Origin: Cocos nucifera | Lineage: Eukaryota; Streptophyta; Magnoliopsida; Arecales; Arecaceae | NCBI GenBank assembly: GCA_006176705.1 | Contig: QRFJ01000055.1 | Location: 124,001 to 188,000 of the forward strand | Length of the DNA stretch: 64,000 bases | Direction of reading: 5' to 3' | Part shown: positions 44,772 to 56,264 of the stretch, piece by piece | How positions within the stretch are numbered: position 1 is the first letter of the stretch | Layout: every line of letters starts with the position of its first letter | Notes under the pieces: generated by a model | What the model was told of the DNA's origin: nothing | Databases searched by the model: none | The model's input: only the letters and a program-made list of their open reading frames with translations | Made by a program: the position numbers and the translations under genes

Positions 44772-46228
44772 TATTGATCCTAGCTATGATTTTGATGAAT
44801 AACAAAATACTTGAGTCTATCTTTGGCACTAATAATGTGGTTTGAGTGTTTAAGATGAAGTTCAGGAGAACATGAATCCTTCTCTTTGATGCTCCAAGTT
44901 TTTGGTTGAAAGAACCAAGAAAGAAGAGCAAAAGAGATCAAGCCAAATATATTTTAAAGAGTACTGGATCAGGAATGAACAAAAGAAAAGTATAGAGTTA
45001 GATCCAGCATAGTTTCAGCATTTGGCATAGAACAAGAGTCAACTTTAGATTGGTAGGAGCCGACTCATGGGCTCCGACAGGCACCGGGCTCAAAATAGAA
45101 AACTTAGTATGAATCCTGTCACAGGAGTCGACTCATGGAGGAGTCGACACAAGAAAAGTAGGAGTCAACTCATGTCTCAAAAAAGGCACCAGTCCAAGAA
45201 TAGAATGCAGAATTTTTCATCCTACGACTGGAGTTGACTCACAAAGTTTAGGAGTCGACTCCGACATGCAAAACTGGCACGAGATAGAAATACAGATAGT
45301 CAAAATTTTTCATCCTACAGCTGGAGTCGACTCCTAAGCTTCAAAATTTTTCACCCTATAGCTGGAGTCGACTCAAGGCTTTGGAGAGTCGACTCCCGAG
45401 TTTCTGACAGCCCTAATGGTTAGTTTTTAGAACTGTCCAGATTTCATTTTGGATGCTCTAAACTGCTTTTTCTGATATTCTAATGGCTACAAACCCATTT
45501 TTAGAGTTCCTAACTTGGATTAGAAGACTTCTAAGACTAGATTAAGGCTGGAGAACTCAAGTTATAAAAGCAAGGAAGTGGAAAACTTTAGCAACCTTTT
45601 GAAAATCTGTGCAGTCTAAACAGCGAGCCTTAAAGAGCCTTCATTGCTATTCAACCACTCAACCAGTTGTGCAATCAAGACATTCTCAAGTGAAGAAAGA
45701 GAGCATTCATTTCTAAAGCCTTCCAACAACTCAGCTTGTGCATTAAAGCTTCAAATCTGCTCTTCAAGGAGTTTATTTCATTTTAAATTTTTGTACTTCA
45801 AAATTTTTATATTTCAAGTTTCAAAAGGATTGAAACTTGGAGGATAGGCTCATCCAAGCCATGAATTCGATTTGTACAAGCCTAGGAGTGGCTTGGGGTT
45901 AGATTTTGATTGGTTAGCCTACAAAATCAATTGGGTTTAGATTATTAGTCCGGTAAATACAGTCTTGCTATAATCTTGGAGATTATAGTGGAATTCTCAA
46001 GTGGAGTGCTTGAGGAGTGGACGTAGGCGTTGGGTTTGACACTGAACTACTATAAAAATCTTGAGTTTCTATGTATGTGATTCTTTCCTTTAGTTACTAT
46101 TATTTTCTACATATTTAAATTACTGTATTTTCAGCATATCAATATTTAAGTTATGCACATACATTTAGTAAATCAAAAATTTTTAAAAAATTCAATTCAC
46201 CCCTCCTCTTGGGTTGTTCTTCTGTGCA
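44772..46228 (+). repeat. SIRE-A 3' LTR
   Basis: 1,457 bp, TATTGATCCTAGC...CTTCTGTGCA. TATA-like box at 45563-45570 and GAGTCGACTC-type palindromes at 45035-45400; conserved end region ggagtggacgtaggc and cacccctcctcttgggttg. It also shows the uninterrupted sequence into which CACTA-2 jumped in the other LTR (about 44830-44845). Confidence 0.88.
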
Positions 46229-47200
46229 ATACTCATGCTTTGCTCAAGATCCTTCATGGAAGTGCACAAGTGAGCACTAAAACCAGAGCCAAGCATCTAA
46301 CTGGATGCTAAAAAAATTATAAGATTAGTTTCTATAATGAGCATGCCTCCTGAAGGACCTACCTCCTTCTTGTTCCGCAAGCTGGCTAGATATGAAGGAT
46401 AGTTCCGCTTTCAATGGCCATCGATGTTGTAATGAAAATATTTTTCTTTATCAACGGCCTTCTTTTTCGGTTCTCTTTTCTTCTTCTTCCCACCTACCTT
46501 CTACTTCTTCGTAGACTTCTTCTTCTTTGTAAAAGACTTTTTTTTGGAGAAAATCTGCTCTACAACAAGTACTAAGCCCTTTGAATCTTTTATAGAAAGC
46601 TCAGCAATATCCAGCATGTTCATAAGTTTAGCCAAGGTACATTGCAGTTTATGCATATGAAAGTTCATGATGAACTGCCCATACGCATCAGTCAAGGACT
46701 GCAGGATCACATCAATCTATAGGTCCTTATCTAATACGACACCGAGCTTCTCAAGCTCCTCTAGATCCTTGATCATTATGAAACAGTGATCTTGGATCAA
46801 CTACCCATCACGCATCTAAGCCTTAAAAAGTCTCTGGGAGACTTGATACCTAGCCGCACGACTCTGCTCACCAAACAACTCTTGCAGGTGCACCAACATT
46901 TAGCGAGCAGTCCTGATGTCTTCATGTTGGTGCTGTAGCTCATCAGACATCGAGCCCAACATATAGTACCTTGCTTTATTATCATCATCCATCCACTTCT
47001 TTAGAGATGTTCTCTGTTCAGCAGTTGGATGAGCTAGTAAAGTGGGAGGGTCCTGATCCAATACATAGGTCAGCTTCTCAGAATCCAAAATAATTTTGAA
47101 GTTCCTCAGCCAATTTTTGTAATTGGATCTGATCAGTTTGTGGGTGTCTAGAATTTGAGCTAGTACGTTTGACGCAGATATTTTTCTGTAGAGAGTCAAA
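46229..47200 (-). pseudogene. Copia-C gag and protease start
   Basis: The gag start codon position (about 47179-47181) reads ATA instead of the ATG seen in Copia-2 at the same place (..CTACAGAAAAAT.TCTGCGTC). The gag domain is readable (DPPTLLAHPTAEQRTSLKKW; DDDNKARYYMLGSMSDELQH), then LTDAYGQFIMNFHMHKL (46640-46690). The Lys-rich stretch is present and the knuckle is degraded (FHYNIDGH.KRNYP, both outer Cys changed). Protease remnant LGSGFSAHLCTSM (DSG changed to GSG) near 46275. Dead. Confidence 0.85.
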
Positions 47201-47525
47201 GTTTCGAGTTAGACTTTGCAATTAGACTTAACCAATTTATTTAGAGATTTTATTTTTAATAAATTAGGCTTCCACTATTTTCTTGGATTCCTACACTCTC
47301 TTAACAGAGATGCAAAAATCTTTATGATCAAAGACTTCTAGTGGATGGTGCAGTCCCACCGATTGGCTCACCACTTCACCTAACAGTTAATAATGATGGT
47401 CAACCGATGAGTGGACAACTCTTATCTAATGATTCTCTAATCATGGTGCATCCAAACCTAGTCTCTAATTCATGAAGCTCATCATGCTCGGAATATTGCT
47501 CCAATCCTTAGCTAAGTCAAACCTA
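47201..47525 (-). other. Copia-C leader, gag-proximal part
   Basis: Noncoding; aligns in reverse with the Copia-2 leader at about 27420-27750 (agagatgcaaaaatct, gtgagcca..., ggtgcatccaaac). The leader continues at 50408 beyond the solo LTR. Confidence 0.75.
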
Positions 47526-47530
47526 CCATT
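47526..47530. repeat. Target-site duplication CCATT, left copy
   Basis: Repeated at 50403-50407. The Copia-C leader is continuous across the two copies when compared with Copia-2. Confidence 0.8.
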
Positions 47531-50402
47531 TATTGAAAAATATATCCTAAAGCCAATCATCTAAGTGGTAGATGATTAAAATTAGTATATAAATTTTCTA
47601 ATAATAATAATTATTTAGCTGATTCATCATAGAAGTTCTATCTTTCTTAAATGAACTCCTAAATTATGATGAAGTCCTTAGAACCACAATCAATCGATAA
47701 AGGAGGATTTATCAAATGGTTCTTAAACTATTCACGATCAAATGATAGGTTATTAAAAAGAATGATAACTTATCAAGTGTAGGTCGCTGTATACCATATG
47801 CGTTGATTGTCCTTATAACCAAGTGATGTGGAGATACTAGTATAGCATCTAGGTGAGGTGTAGGAGTACATCTGCACTAAACATGACCAATGTAGCATTC
47901 TACTATCAAGAGTAGCTAGCTAAGGCCAATGGATATAAGTATCCCTCCGACCTGAGATGACCATGGTACTTGCAAGCAACTCACTGTACTTTAGTGTCGG
48001 ACTGTCTATATTTCTAATATAGGTTTGAAATATTTTTAGGTATAGTCAAGTACTTATAGAGTTGGTGTGTAAGTTAAGATGGGATTAACCACTCTTAATT
48101 AGCTTCAAGAAGAGAATGTCTCATTGTGTTTTAATTTAGCAAAACCTAGGCCTAAAAAATTCTCGTAAGGAGTCACAGGTTTTGTAAAATTTTGAAATAT
48201 AATAGAGATGACTTGTATGAGTGTTGACAGCATACTCGAAGTCCTCTTGAGCATTATTGGTCATAGGGATGAATTATATGGTAACCATGGACCAGGGTTC
48301 TAAGAATGTTGCTTTTCATACATTCGACCTATTCAGACGTCGAGAATCATTGCTAGATGGTTACTATGATTGGTACAAAAATTGATTCCTATACTTCGAC
48401 TTAGGTTCGAACCTATGGGATCATACACATTAGAGATTATAACCAAATCAGATGGTTAATCGATAATTGAGAATCGTTCTAAGGTCAAACATTCAATGTG
48501 ATTGATGTTTGACCTAATGCAAGTGTTGCAGGAGAATCGATTAGCAATTGGATTGATAATTAACTTAATCTGATTGAGCAATCAGACTGAAATCAAGTCT
48601 AATTGAATTAGATTTAATTAAAATTAGTTTGGACTTAATTAGATTAAGTTTAATTGGTTTATTGGATAAGCCATATGCAAGAAAAAAATAATTTCTAGTT
48701 GGATTAGGATTTGAGTGCACCTAATTTCTAATTGAGTTAGAATTTAAATCAAATTTAAATATGATTTAAATCTAACTTAATTAAATTTTTAGTTGGACTA
48801 AGATTATCCATAATTAGGCTTGCACTAATCATATTTTAATTAAATTAAAAATTAACTTTGACCTAGTCAAAATAAGAGAGTCCTAGTAGACTAGGACTCT
48901 TCCTTCGTTGTGCCAATAATCTCCATGCCCACTAGTTAATTTTAAAAAATTTTTACATGATTTTTCATGCCTAAGATTGATTTCCCACACCCCATATCCT
49001 GGTTAATTTGGATAGAAATTTGACTTGGTCAAATTTGGAATTTAGTTTGAATGAGTCAAACTAAATTAGAGTTATATTTTGTTAAAACTCTCCTCCTCTC
49101 TCTATGGAAATAAAACCACAACCACCCTTGTTGTTTGTCACCCTTTTTCTTCTCTCTTTGGGTGATGGTTTCCTTCTCTCCATGCACAAAAATTATGGGG
49201 AGGTGTTCAAGAGTTGGACGCCCCCCAAACTCTTCCTTGTTTCTTTGTTTGACTAGATCATTTTGACCTAGTCTTCCTATTATTATGGGATGCCTCCTTC
49301 TAATTATTTTAGGTGTCAAAAACTCCTGGTTATTCCATGTAAAAAGTAGAAGAAAAGGAGAGAGGGCGCGGTGGTTTTGGGCACCTACATCCTTGGAGAA
49401 AAAGTCTTCATTAAGACATGAAAGGTTCATGTCTTGATGAAGACAAAGGTAAGAAAGAAAGTCTTCTCTCATTGTTTTCTTTCAAGGTTTGTTTTCTCAT
49501 TTTTCTTTATGATTTTTATATGATAAAAATCTAAGAGAGAGAGAGAGAGAGAGAGGAAGAGGGCATGGGGATCTGTGCTCCAAGGTGTTGGGGTAGGATG
49601 CTTACTTTTGGACATGATCTAATCATGTCCTGATGAGAGAAGAAGGTCTTCTCTTAGGATTTCATTGAGAATCCTTCTTTTTCATATTTTTGTGAGATTT
49701 TTCTGTGAGAAAAATTAGAGTGTGAGATCTAGAAACATGGAAAAAGTCTAGGAGAGAAGTTTTTCTCTTGTCCTAGCATAAAAATATTTTCAGGACATCA
49801 ATCATTGATGTCTTGAAAGAGAAGATTTATCTTCTCTTAGGACCTTTTCTAATGTGTTTTATTTCTAATTTATGGAATATCCAAAGGTTGGATTTCTCTC
49901 TTATTTCTTCTCTTATTCTTCATCTCTTGGAGTGTCTAAGAGATCCAAAGAATAAATTTTAGATTAACCATCCGGAAGGATCCACGAGAAGCTAGCACTT
50001 CGAGCGGATCTTCATTCAACGAACCTTCGATTTTGTTGCAGCCTCGTATGGATCATCTGTAGAGGCCCGATGCATGTATGGCTGCAAAGGTAATAATGAA
50101 AATCAACTACGAAGTTCTCGACCCATGCAAAGATAAGAGATTTAATCTCTTCTCTCACCTAGATGCGATCAAGGATTTAGATCTAGAATTATTCTAGATT
50201 TAGGGTATTGATTTGATCAATACCAAAATATTTATTTTTAGATTTATGCATGCATTATGACATATTATAGGTTCTAGATGTAGGATTTAGTAATTAGATT
50301 ACATGCATTTATAGATTAAATTATTTAATTTATAACTTTCACTGCATTATATTTCAAAAAAGTTTTGAAATTCGTGCATGAAACCTTGCATATTTCTCAT
50401 CA
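47531..50402 (+). mobile_element. Probable solo LTR of a copia family (2.87 kb)
   Basis: The insertion is bounded by CCATT on both sides and by a clean break in the Copia-C leader. The start TATTGAAAAATATATCC and end TTTCTCATCA would be TG...CA with one mutated base. The order of blocks (aagccaat near the start; gagatac...gagg...tacaatc; gtagaggcccgatgcatgtatggctgc near the end) parallels the Copia-2 LTR. No coding region is found; ORFs such as 49056-49472 have no recognisable domain. Strand inferred from that parallel. Confidence 0.68.
49534..49556 (+). repeat. (AG)n microsatellite
   Basis: About eleven AG units inside the solo LTR. Confidence 0.9.
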
Positions 50403-50407
50403 CCATT

Positions 50408-51734
50408 TGCATGAATTAGATTTTTGATTGGGTCCTTCACTGTATCTAGAATATTGAGTCCAATCCATCCTCCAACCCATAGCATCTAATGCCTAATAGA
50501 CATGGTTGCATCTTTTCGGTGCAGCTGAATCACTATAACTAGTTGAGAACAATCAACCCGGAAAGGGCGCGCACATCTACAATGGTGGAGGATCTATAAC
50601 TTAATATTTTCTTAGAATGATTTGATTTAAATCTCTTAGACATGACTTGACTTAGTCATAACATTGATGACTAACCTAGTAGTATGAGTTAGTTCGAATC
50701 GTTAGCCACCTCAAACCAGAACTCTATCGACCCAAATGGTAAGATAAGTGAGACTGGTGGAAGGAATATGCCATTAACTTGACAAAAATGCATTCAGGTT
50801 TAGTAGCTTCTAATTAAAAATCAATTGGTCATATCTACCAAACTTATCTTAGATACTAAATTATCGAACCAGAATCGATTGGGTTAGCCTACAATCCAAG
50901 CTCGAACCATGGAGCCAAATTAGGTCTTAACTTGATCGACGACATGTGACTGTGAGTCGACCTTGATCCAGACTTAATCCTATTAAGCTGATCAAATCTA
51001 AGAAGCACTCTTGATCCCACCTAACTAACTTTTGTTTCGATTTGATCAACCGCTAGACCTAATTGAGCTACCCATATCCGAACCCAAATTTATGAAGGTG
51101 TCTTAGATCTAAAAATTCATAATTTAGACCTAATTGATTTCATAAACTTAATTCTTAATTAAGTTGGATTCATAAACAAAACATGCATAAAAATTCTAGA
51201 ATTTCAGGATCTAGAATTTTGCAGAAAAATAAATTTTTTATTTCTGATTAAGGACAAACATGCAGCACCCCTACACATCATAAGAGCACCCATCGAATGG
51301 AAAGAGAGGGCCTTTAAATCCTTCTTACCATTATGACCGGATGGTCAAGAGAAATGCCTTAATCAAAAATTAATCTATACTACAAAAACTATTAGTTCTA
51401 TAATATATATCGCATATATAATAATTGATCTAACTATGCATGCTTTGTATACATCTCATATATCAAAATTTAAACCAACATATGTATGTTTTTGATCTGA
51501 TATATCTAATATAATATCTAAAAAATAAAATTTTAAATGATCATATCATATAACTAGAACAGTTCTATAAACCTAATCTAGACATGCATCGAATATATCT
51601 CATATATTAATTAAAATTTTAACCTATTGATTTTAGATCTGATCATATATGATGTAACATCTGAAATCATTAATATCAAATCATAAATAAAATAAAAATT
51701 AGATCAAAAGTTGATTTGAAGAACTACAAACATA
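50408..51734 (-). other. Copia-C leader, LTR-proximal part
   Basis: Noncoding; reverse-complementary to the Copia-2 leader 25888-27380, including the rtgcatrgaaagagagggcctttaaa block (51290-51320 against 26490-26520). Confidence 0.78.
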
Positions 51735-51746
51735 GCTTTGATACCA
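51735..51746 (-). other. Copia-C primer-binding site
   Basis: TGGTATCAAAGC on the minus strand, one base from the copia consensus TGGTATCAGAGC, two bases from the LTR end at 51749. Confidence 0.85.
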
Positions 51747-51748
51747 GT

Positions 51749-51835
51749 TGAACGAAAAACTAGGTTTTCCACCGCAGGATCAGATCATATCAAATCGATC
51801 CTACAGCAAAAAACCTAGTTTTTCCTTCAGGAAGA
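51749..51835 (-). repeat. Copia-C 5' LTR remnant
   Basis: Only the last ~85 bp of the LTR survive. It contains an inverted repeat, aaaaactaggttttcc (51754) against aaaacctagtttttcc (51814). Confidence 0.6.
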
Positions 51836-52345
51836 GGCCTCCATGAAATCTATAACCATATTTATTGCCTCAAGACCTACTAAAGCATTCAATCCAGGCT
51901 ATCATTGTACTCACCATGGAAGTATTCAGCATCATAACAATGGATGACTACCCAATCACCCCTTAAGTGATGGCATTGTGCCATCTCCTAATAAGCATTT
52001 TCATTTCTTTTCCTCACATGGTTGCTCTTCACAGTCTACTCGACCAACCGTCAAATCTGTAATAAGGTTGGACACATTGCCATTGATAGCTATCATCATA
52101 TGAGTTTCGCATATCAAGGTTGCCATCCTTTAGAGAAAATTATAGTTATGGTTGTCGCTCCCTCACTCGCTGATGACAATACTTGATATTCTAACACTGA
52201 TGCTACCGACCATATTACCATTGATTTCAACAAGTTATTTGTTTCATCAAAATATGGTGGTTCTAATAGTGTCCAAGTGGGCAATGGACAAGATTTGTCT
52301 ATATCTCATGTTGGTTCATCTTCCATCACTAATCATAAAAATTAT
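51836..52345 (+). pseudogene. Copia gag/protease fragment (Copia-D)
   Basis: Plus strand, about 500 bp. A knuckle region reads ICNKVGHIAIDSYHHMSFAY (about 52055-52115) and protease-proximal sequence follows (VMVVAPSLADDN; TDATDHITIDFNKLF; SVQVGNGQDLSISHVGSS). The typical DSGATDH motif is altered to TDATDH. No LTR of its own is seen; it ends at the SIRE LTR at 52346. Confidence 0.78.
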
Positions 52346-53928
52346 TGTCTAGAGGTAGCAACCCAAGAGGATGGGTGAATTGGAATCTTTTAAAATTTTT
52401 GATCAAATTTAAAATCTAAATAAATATATGCTTTTATTTAAGTAAATTAGAGAGTTTATGAGGTGAAGGTTTTAAGCTACAATGGAAGAAAGATAGTATA
52501 TACAAACCAAGAATCTAAATAATATAAATTAGAAATGAAATAAAGTAAAGAAAGTAAGGAAAGCATGCAAAGTATGTAAAGGGATAGAAGAAGAACCACA
52601 ATACAAACACACCATAATTTATAGTGGTTCGGTACAACCCGCACCTACATCCACTCTCCAAGCTTTTCTTAGGATTTTCACTACAATTCTTTCTTGATTA
52701 TAGTGTGTTTGTTTTCCTGGGCTGACAAATAAACTTAGTTAATTTTTTGGGATCACCAACTAAAACCTTACACCGATAGTTTTTCAGGCTCACTATCAAT
52801 CTAGTTGATTTTATAGGCTCACCAACCAAAATCTACAATATCCAATTCTGAGCTTGGATGGGTCTAATCCCTAAGTTTCTTTCTTAAAAAGAAACAAAAT
52901 TACAAGAAGAAAATTTTAGCACAAAAGTAAAAATAGAATTTAAAACTCTTTAAATCTCGAAGAAGCTGATGATTAGTTCGATAGAAGCTTGGTTTTTCTT
53001 CAATTTATACTTGAGAGGATGTGGAAGATATTGGAGAAGATTGCTTTGAAGGCTTGTTGAAATCTATGCATAACTTTTCTCTTTTTTTCTTTCTTTTTGG
53101 ATATTCAATATTCCTCACCAAAAATAAAAGATTCTCTCATTAAATCTCTTAATCTTTTTTTTTTTGATTCTCCACTTTTAAATATCCTTGGAGATGGTTG
53201 GAGAGACACTTCTAGCCGTTGGAAGCTCTGAAATAGCCATTAAAGACAAAAAAGAGCCATTGGAAAGATTGCAGAAACTAGCCATTAAAGGCTGTTAGTC
53301 TCCATCGAGCTGGCTCGATTTTGCTTCGATCTAGCTCAAGCTGCAGAACTTGAAAAATCAGTTTTCTATCATCCTAAGAAAGCTAGCTCGGATCCAATTC
53401 AAGCTGGCTCAAACAATAGAATAGAAAAATAGCTTTTCTACCATCATGAGAGAGCTGGCTCAGATCTAAATCGAGCTGGCTCGAACAGTAGAATAGAAAA
53501 ATACATTTGCTGCTATCCTGAGAGAGCTAGCTCGAATCTAATTCAAGCTGGCTCAGTTGCGTGCCAAATCAAAGTATCAATCCTATTTTGTGCCAGAGTT
53601 TGCTCGATTCTTAGGCGAGTCGGCTCTAAACTTTTTAACTTTATTTTTTTTCATTATTTGACCTTCTAAACTTAAATTTCTTGGCCCCAAATCTTTCAAA
53701 TGATATTTGTTTCTTCTTCTTTTATTTTTTTTATAATGAGCCATCCAAATTTATGAAAATTTTTCTCTTTTAAGTGCTTTGGCTTAAAATCTTGAGAGAT
53801 TTTCTTCCAAAGATAATTTCTTCAGGATAAGCATTTGAAAAATCCTATATTCATTCTTAAAATATATGATTAGTAATATTTTAACTCAATATTTTGTGAT
53901 CATCAAAATCAATCATAGGATCAACAAT
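52346..53928 (-). repeat. SIRE-D 3' LTR
   Basis: 1,583 bp. In element sense it starts TGTTGATCCTATGATTG and ends GGGTTGCTACCTCTAGACA. It has the gtggttcggtacaacccgcacctacatcc block near 52625 and a cluster of GAGCTAGCTC-type palindromes at 53300-53640. Confidence 0.82.
53300..53640. repeat. Palindromic motif cluster GAGCTRGCTC in SIRE-D LTR
   Basis: About ten copies such as cgagctggctcga, gagagctagctcg and caagctggctca, separated by blocks like tagaatagaaaaatagcttttct. Confidence 0.82.
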
Positions 53929-54717
53929 CTCTTCTTTGTTGATGATGACAAAATTTTGAGTATATATGCAATAAAAATAAATAATGTATTTTAATACATT
54001 TTGCCAATATGATCATGAAGTACTAGATCTCACACTTCATTAATGTTCTTAATTAATCTTTAGTTTATTGCACATATTTAGTTTATTACACATATTTTAT
54101 CTACTCATTTCAAATTAATTTCTTAATTCAAATAAATAAATATTAAGATTTTAAGCATCAAATTGATGGGCATCTTAAGAATTAATTCATTAAACATTAA
54201 TGAGCATCTTAAGAATTAATTCATTAAGCATATACTCAACATTACTCTCTTCCTTTTTGACAGTATCAAAAAGCTCAAGGAAAGGTTGAATAAAAATCAT
54301 CAAAATCAATAATATGTAAGAATGTATCAAAATGAGAGATGTATCAAATTTAGAAAATCGATTCAAATGAATCCTCTCCCCTTTGAAAACTTGTCTTTTG
54401 ATTCAAAATATGCTTAAAACATTTCTTTTCTTTTTAGAAACTGGCTTGAATTCAAATGTCAGAGGCTCTTCCTCTTTTTGAATGAATATGACTTTTTAAT
54501 TAGATTTTTAAATATGCATTTATAAGTTTTAAGAAGAATAGAGATTTTCAAAAGATTTGAACATGAAATCAAGCATAATATGCACATCAATATTCATTCT
54601 TTCATTTTCTTAATAAAAATCTATCATTTAAATTCAGAAAAGACATGTATCGAGAATGATCGAGCAAATCAATGATAGTATTGAAGCAAATGAAAATTAC
54701 TTTTACAAATTTATTTC
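53929..54717 (-). other. SIRE-D internal 3' region
   Basis: Noncoding remnant next to the 3' LTR; starts with the purine tract (minus strand aagagat). It aligns with 56265-57000, the same region of SIRE-E. The rest of SIRE-D is either deleted or displaced by SIRE-E beyond the window. Confidence 0.65.
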
Positions 54718-56264
54718 TGTTGCCCAGGTGTGAGTACCCAAGAGAGGAGGGTGAATTAGGTATATAAAAATTTAAACTATGAATATGCTGAATTTTAATG
54801 CTGTGTGCTTAGTGAGATAAAGTAAAACATAAGTATATATGAAGAACAATAGAAATAAAACTATACAAATACAAACACCAAGCTTTTATAGTGATTCGGT
54901 ACCAAACTTGGCACCTACGTCCACTCTCCAAGTAAACTACTTGAAAATTTAACTATAATCACTCAATTGATTACAGTTCAATTATTTTTCTTGGATTCAC
55001 AATCCAACCCGATTGGATTGACCTAGGCTCATCAACTATAACCTTTATAATGATTATTTTTCAGGCTCATAATCAACCCAATTGGTTTTCCCTGGATCAC
55101 TAACCAAAATCTTGTAAGTGATTATTTTTCTCCAGACTAATAATCAATCCCGATTGGTTTTAACCTTGGCTTACCAATCAAACCAATACAAACGTCCAAC
55201 TTTAAGCTTGGACCAACCCAATTTTCTGATCCCAAGAAACTTGAAATATAATAGATCCAAAAATGAATACAAAAGATTGAGTTTAGAAAAATAAAACTCT
55301 TTGAAGAATCAGAAGAAGTCCAAATGATGATAGTTGAATGCTTGACTTCTTCTTGAATGCTTGAGTGATGATGAGGCTCCTTGATTCTTAACCGGATTAC
55401 TTTCTCACTTTAATTCACTTTTGCTATCACTTGCTTGAGGATGATTTGTAGTAGAAGGACAAAAGTTAACTTTGAAATCAACTCCTTTTCTCTTTTCAGC
55501 TCTCTCTTTTGGCTTTCTTCAATGCATACTCAATAAAACTCTCAAAAAGCCTCTCTTTAATGCTCAAAATATTTTCTTATATATCCTTAAGGTTTTTCAC
55601 CATTTTAATTTATTTTGAAGATCTTCAGAAGTGATCTAGCTATTAGAAATAAGAAATAGTCATTGAAAAAAAGTTAAGACTGAAAAAGTACAGTTCTGAA
55701 AAAATTAGCCATTAAGTGAACTTAGTCGACTAAGTTTCTCTGAGTCAACTAAGTCTTAATCTGCTCAATTTGACTTAGTCTGCTAAGTGGATAAAGCTTG
55801 AAAATCTACTTTTCTATCCTGCTACTATTTTCTGAGACTGAGTCGACCAATTTTCTGACTTAGTTAACTAAGTTTTTTGGATTCTAAATTTTGATCTTTT
55901 TGTACTTTCTATCTTCTTTATCCTCTAAGACTGAGTCGACTAACTTTTGGCTTAGTTGACTAAGTTCCGTGCAAAGCATACCATGAGGTTTTTAGCAGCT
56001 TTTGTTCTTAAAATTCATTTGTAGACTAAACTTGCTTTCTAAATTTGATTTAATTCTCATTAACCATTCTTTTTAAGGTGTGTCAAGTCTAATTTTTCTT
56101 TAATGACCTCTTGATTGATGGTACTCCATTTAATTGACGAAAATCACTTAGAGCATTATGAGCACTTGAAATTTAAACTACACATCCTCAAAAATAATTT
56201 TAGTAACATAATAAATTATACTCAAAACTCTTTGTCATTATCAAAATCAATCATTAGATCAACA
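54718..56264 (-). repeat. SIRE-E 3' LTR
   Basis: 1,547 bp. In element sense it starts TGTTGATCTAATG and ends ACTCACACCTGGGCAACA. It has no primer-binding site to its left but a purine tract to its right, so it is a 3' LTR. It sits in SIRE-D internal DNA. A cluster of CTTAGTCGACTAAG palindromes is at 55715-55970. Confidence 0.8.
55715..55970. repeat. Palindromic motif cluster CTTAGTCGACTAAG in SIRE-E LTR
   Basis: Copies such as cttagtcgactaag, gagtcaactaag, gacttagttaactaag and gagtcgactaac. Confidence 0.82.

Larger units (their letters stand above)
21957..46228 (+). mobile_element. SIRE-A, Ty1-copia (SIRE-like) with third ORF, rearranged and interrupted
   Basis: A plus-strand element: 5' LTR in pieces (21957-22021 and 37549-38559, split by CACTA-2), RT-RNase H at 40430-41990, an extra ORF at 42414-44060 and a 3' LTR at 44772-46228. 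Gag, protease and integrase are missing. A segment (38560-40429) duplicates the 3' internal region, see below. Both LTRs start TATTGA instead of TGTTGA. No matching 5-bp target duplication is visible (CTCCT left, ATACT right). Confidence 0.75.
46229..51835 (-). mobile_element. Copia-C, truncated relative of Copia-2
   Basis: Minus strand, from right to left: LTR remnant (51749-51835), primer site (51735-51746), leader interrupted by a solo LTR (47531-50402), gag, and the start of protease ending at the SIRE-A border (46228). Leader sequences match Copia-2 (for example ctcatcctcc.gcccatagcatc.aatgcctaatagacatgg at 50468-50505 against the Copia-2 leader near 27310). Confidence 0.82.
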
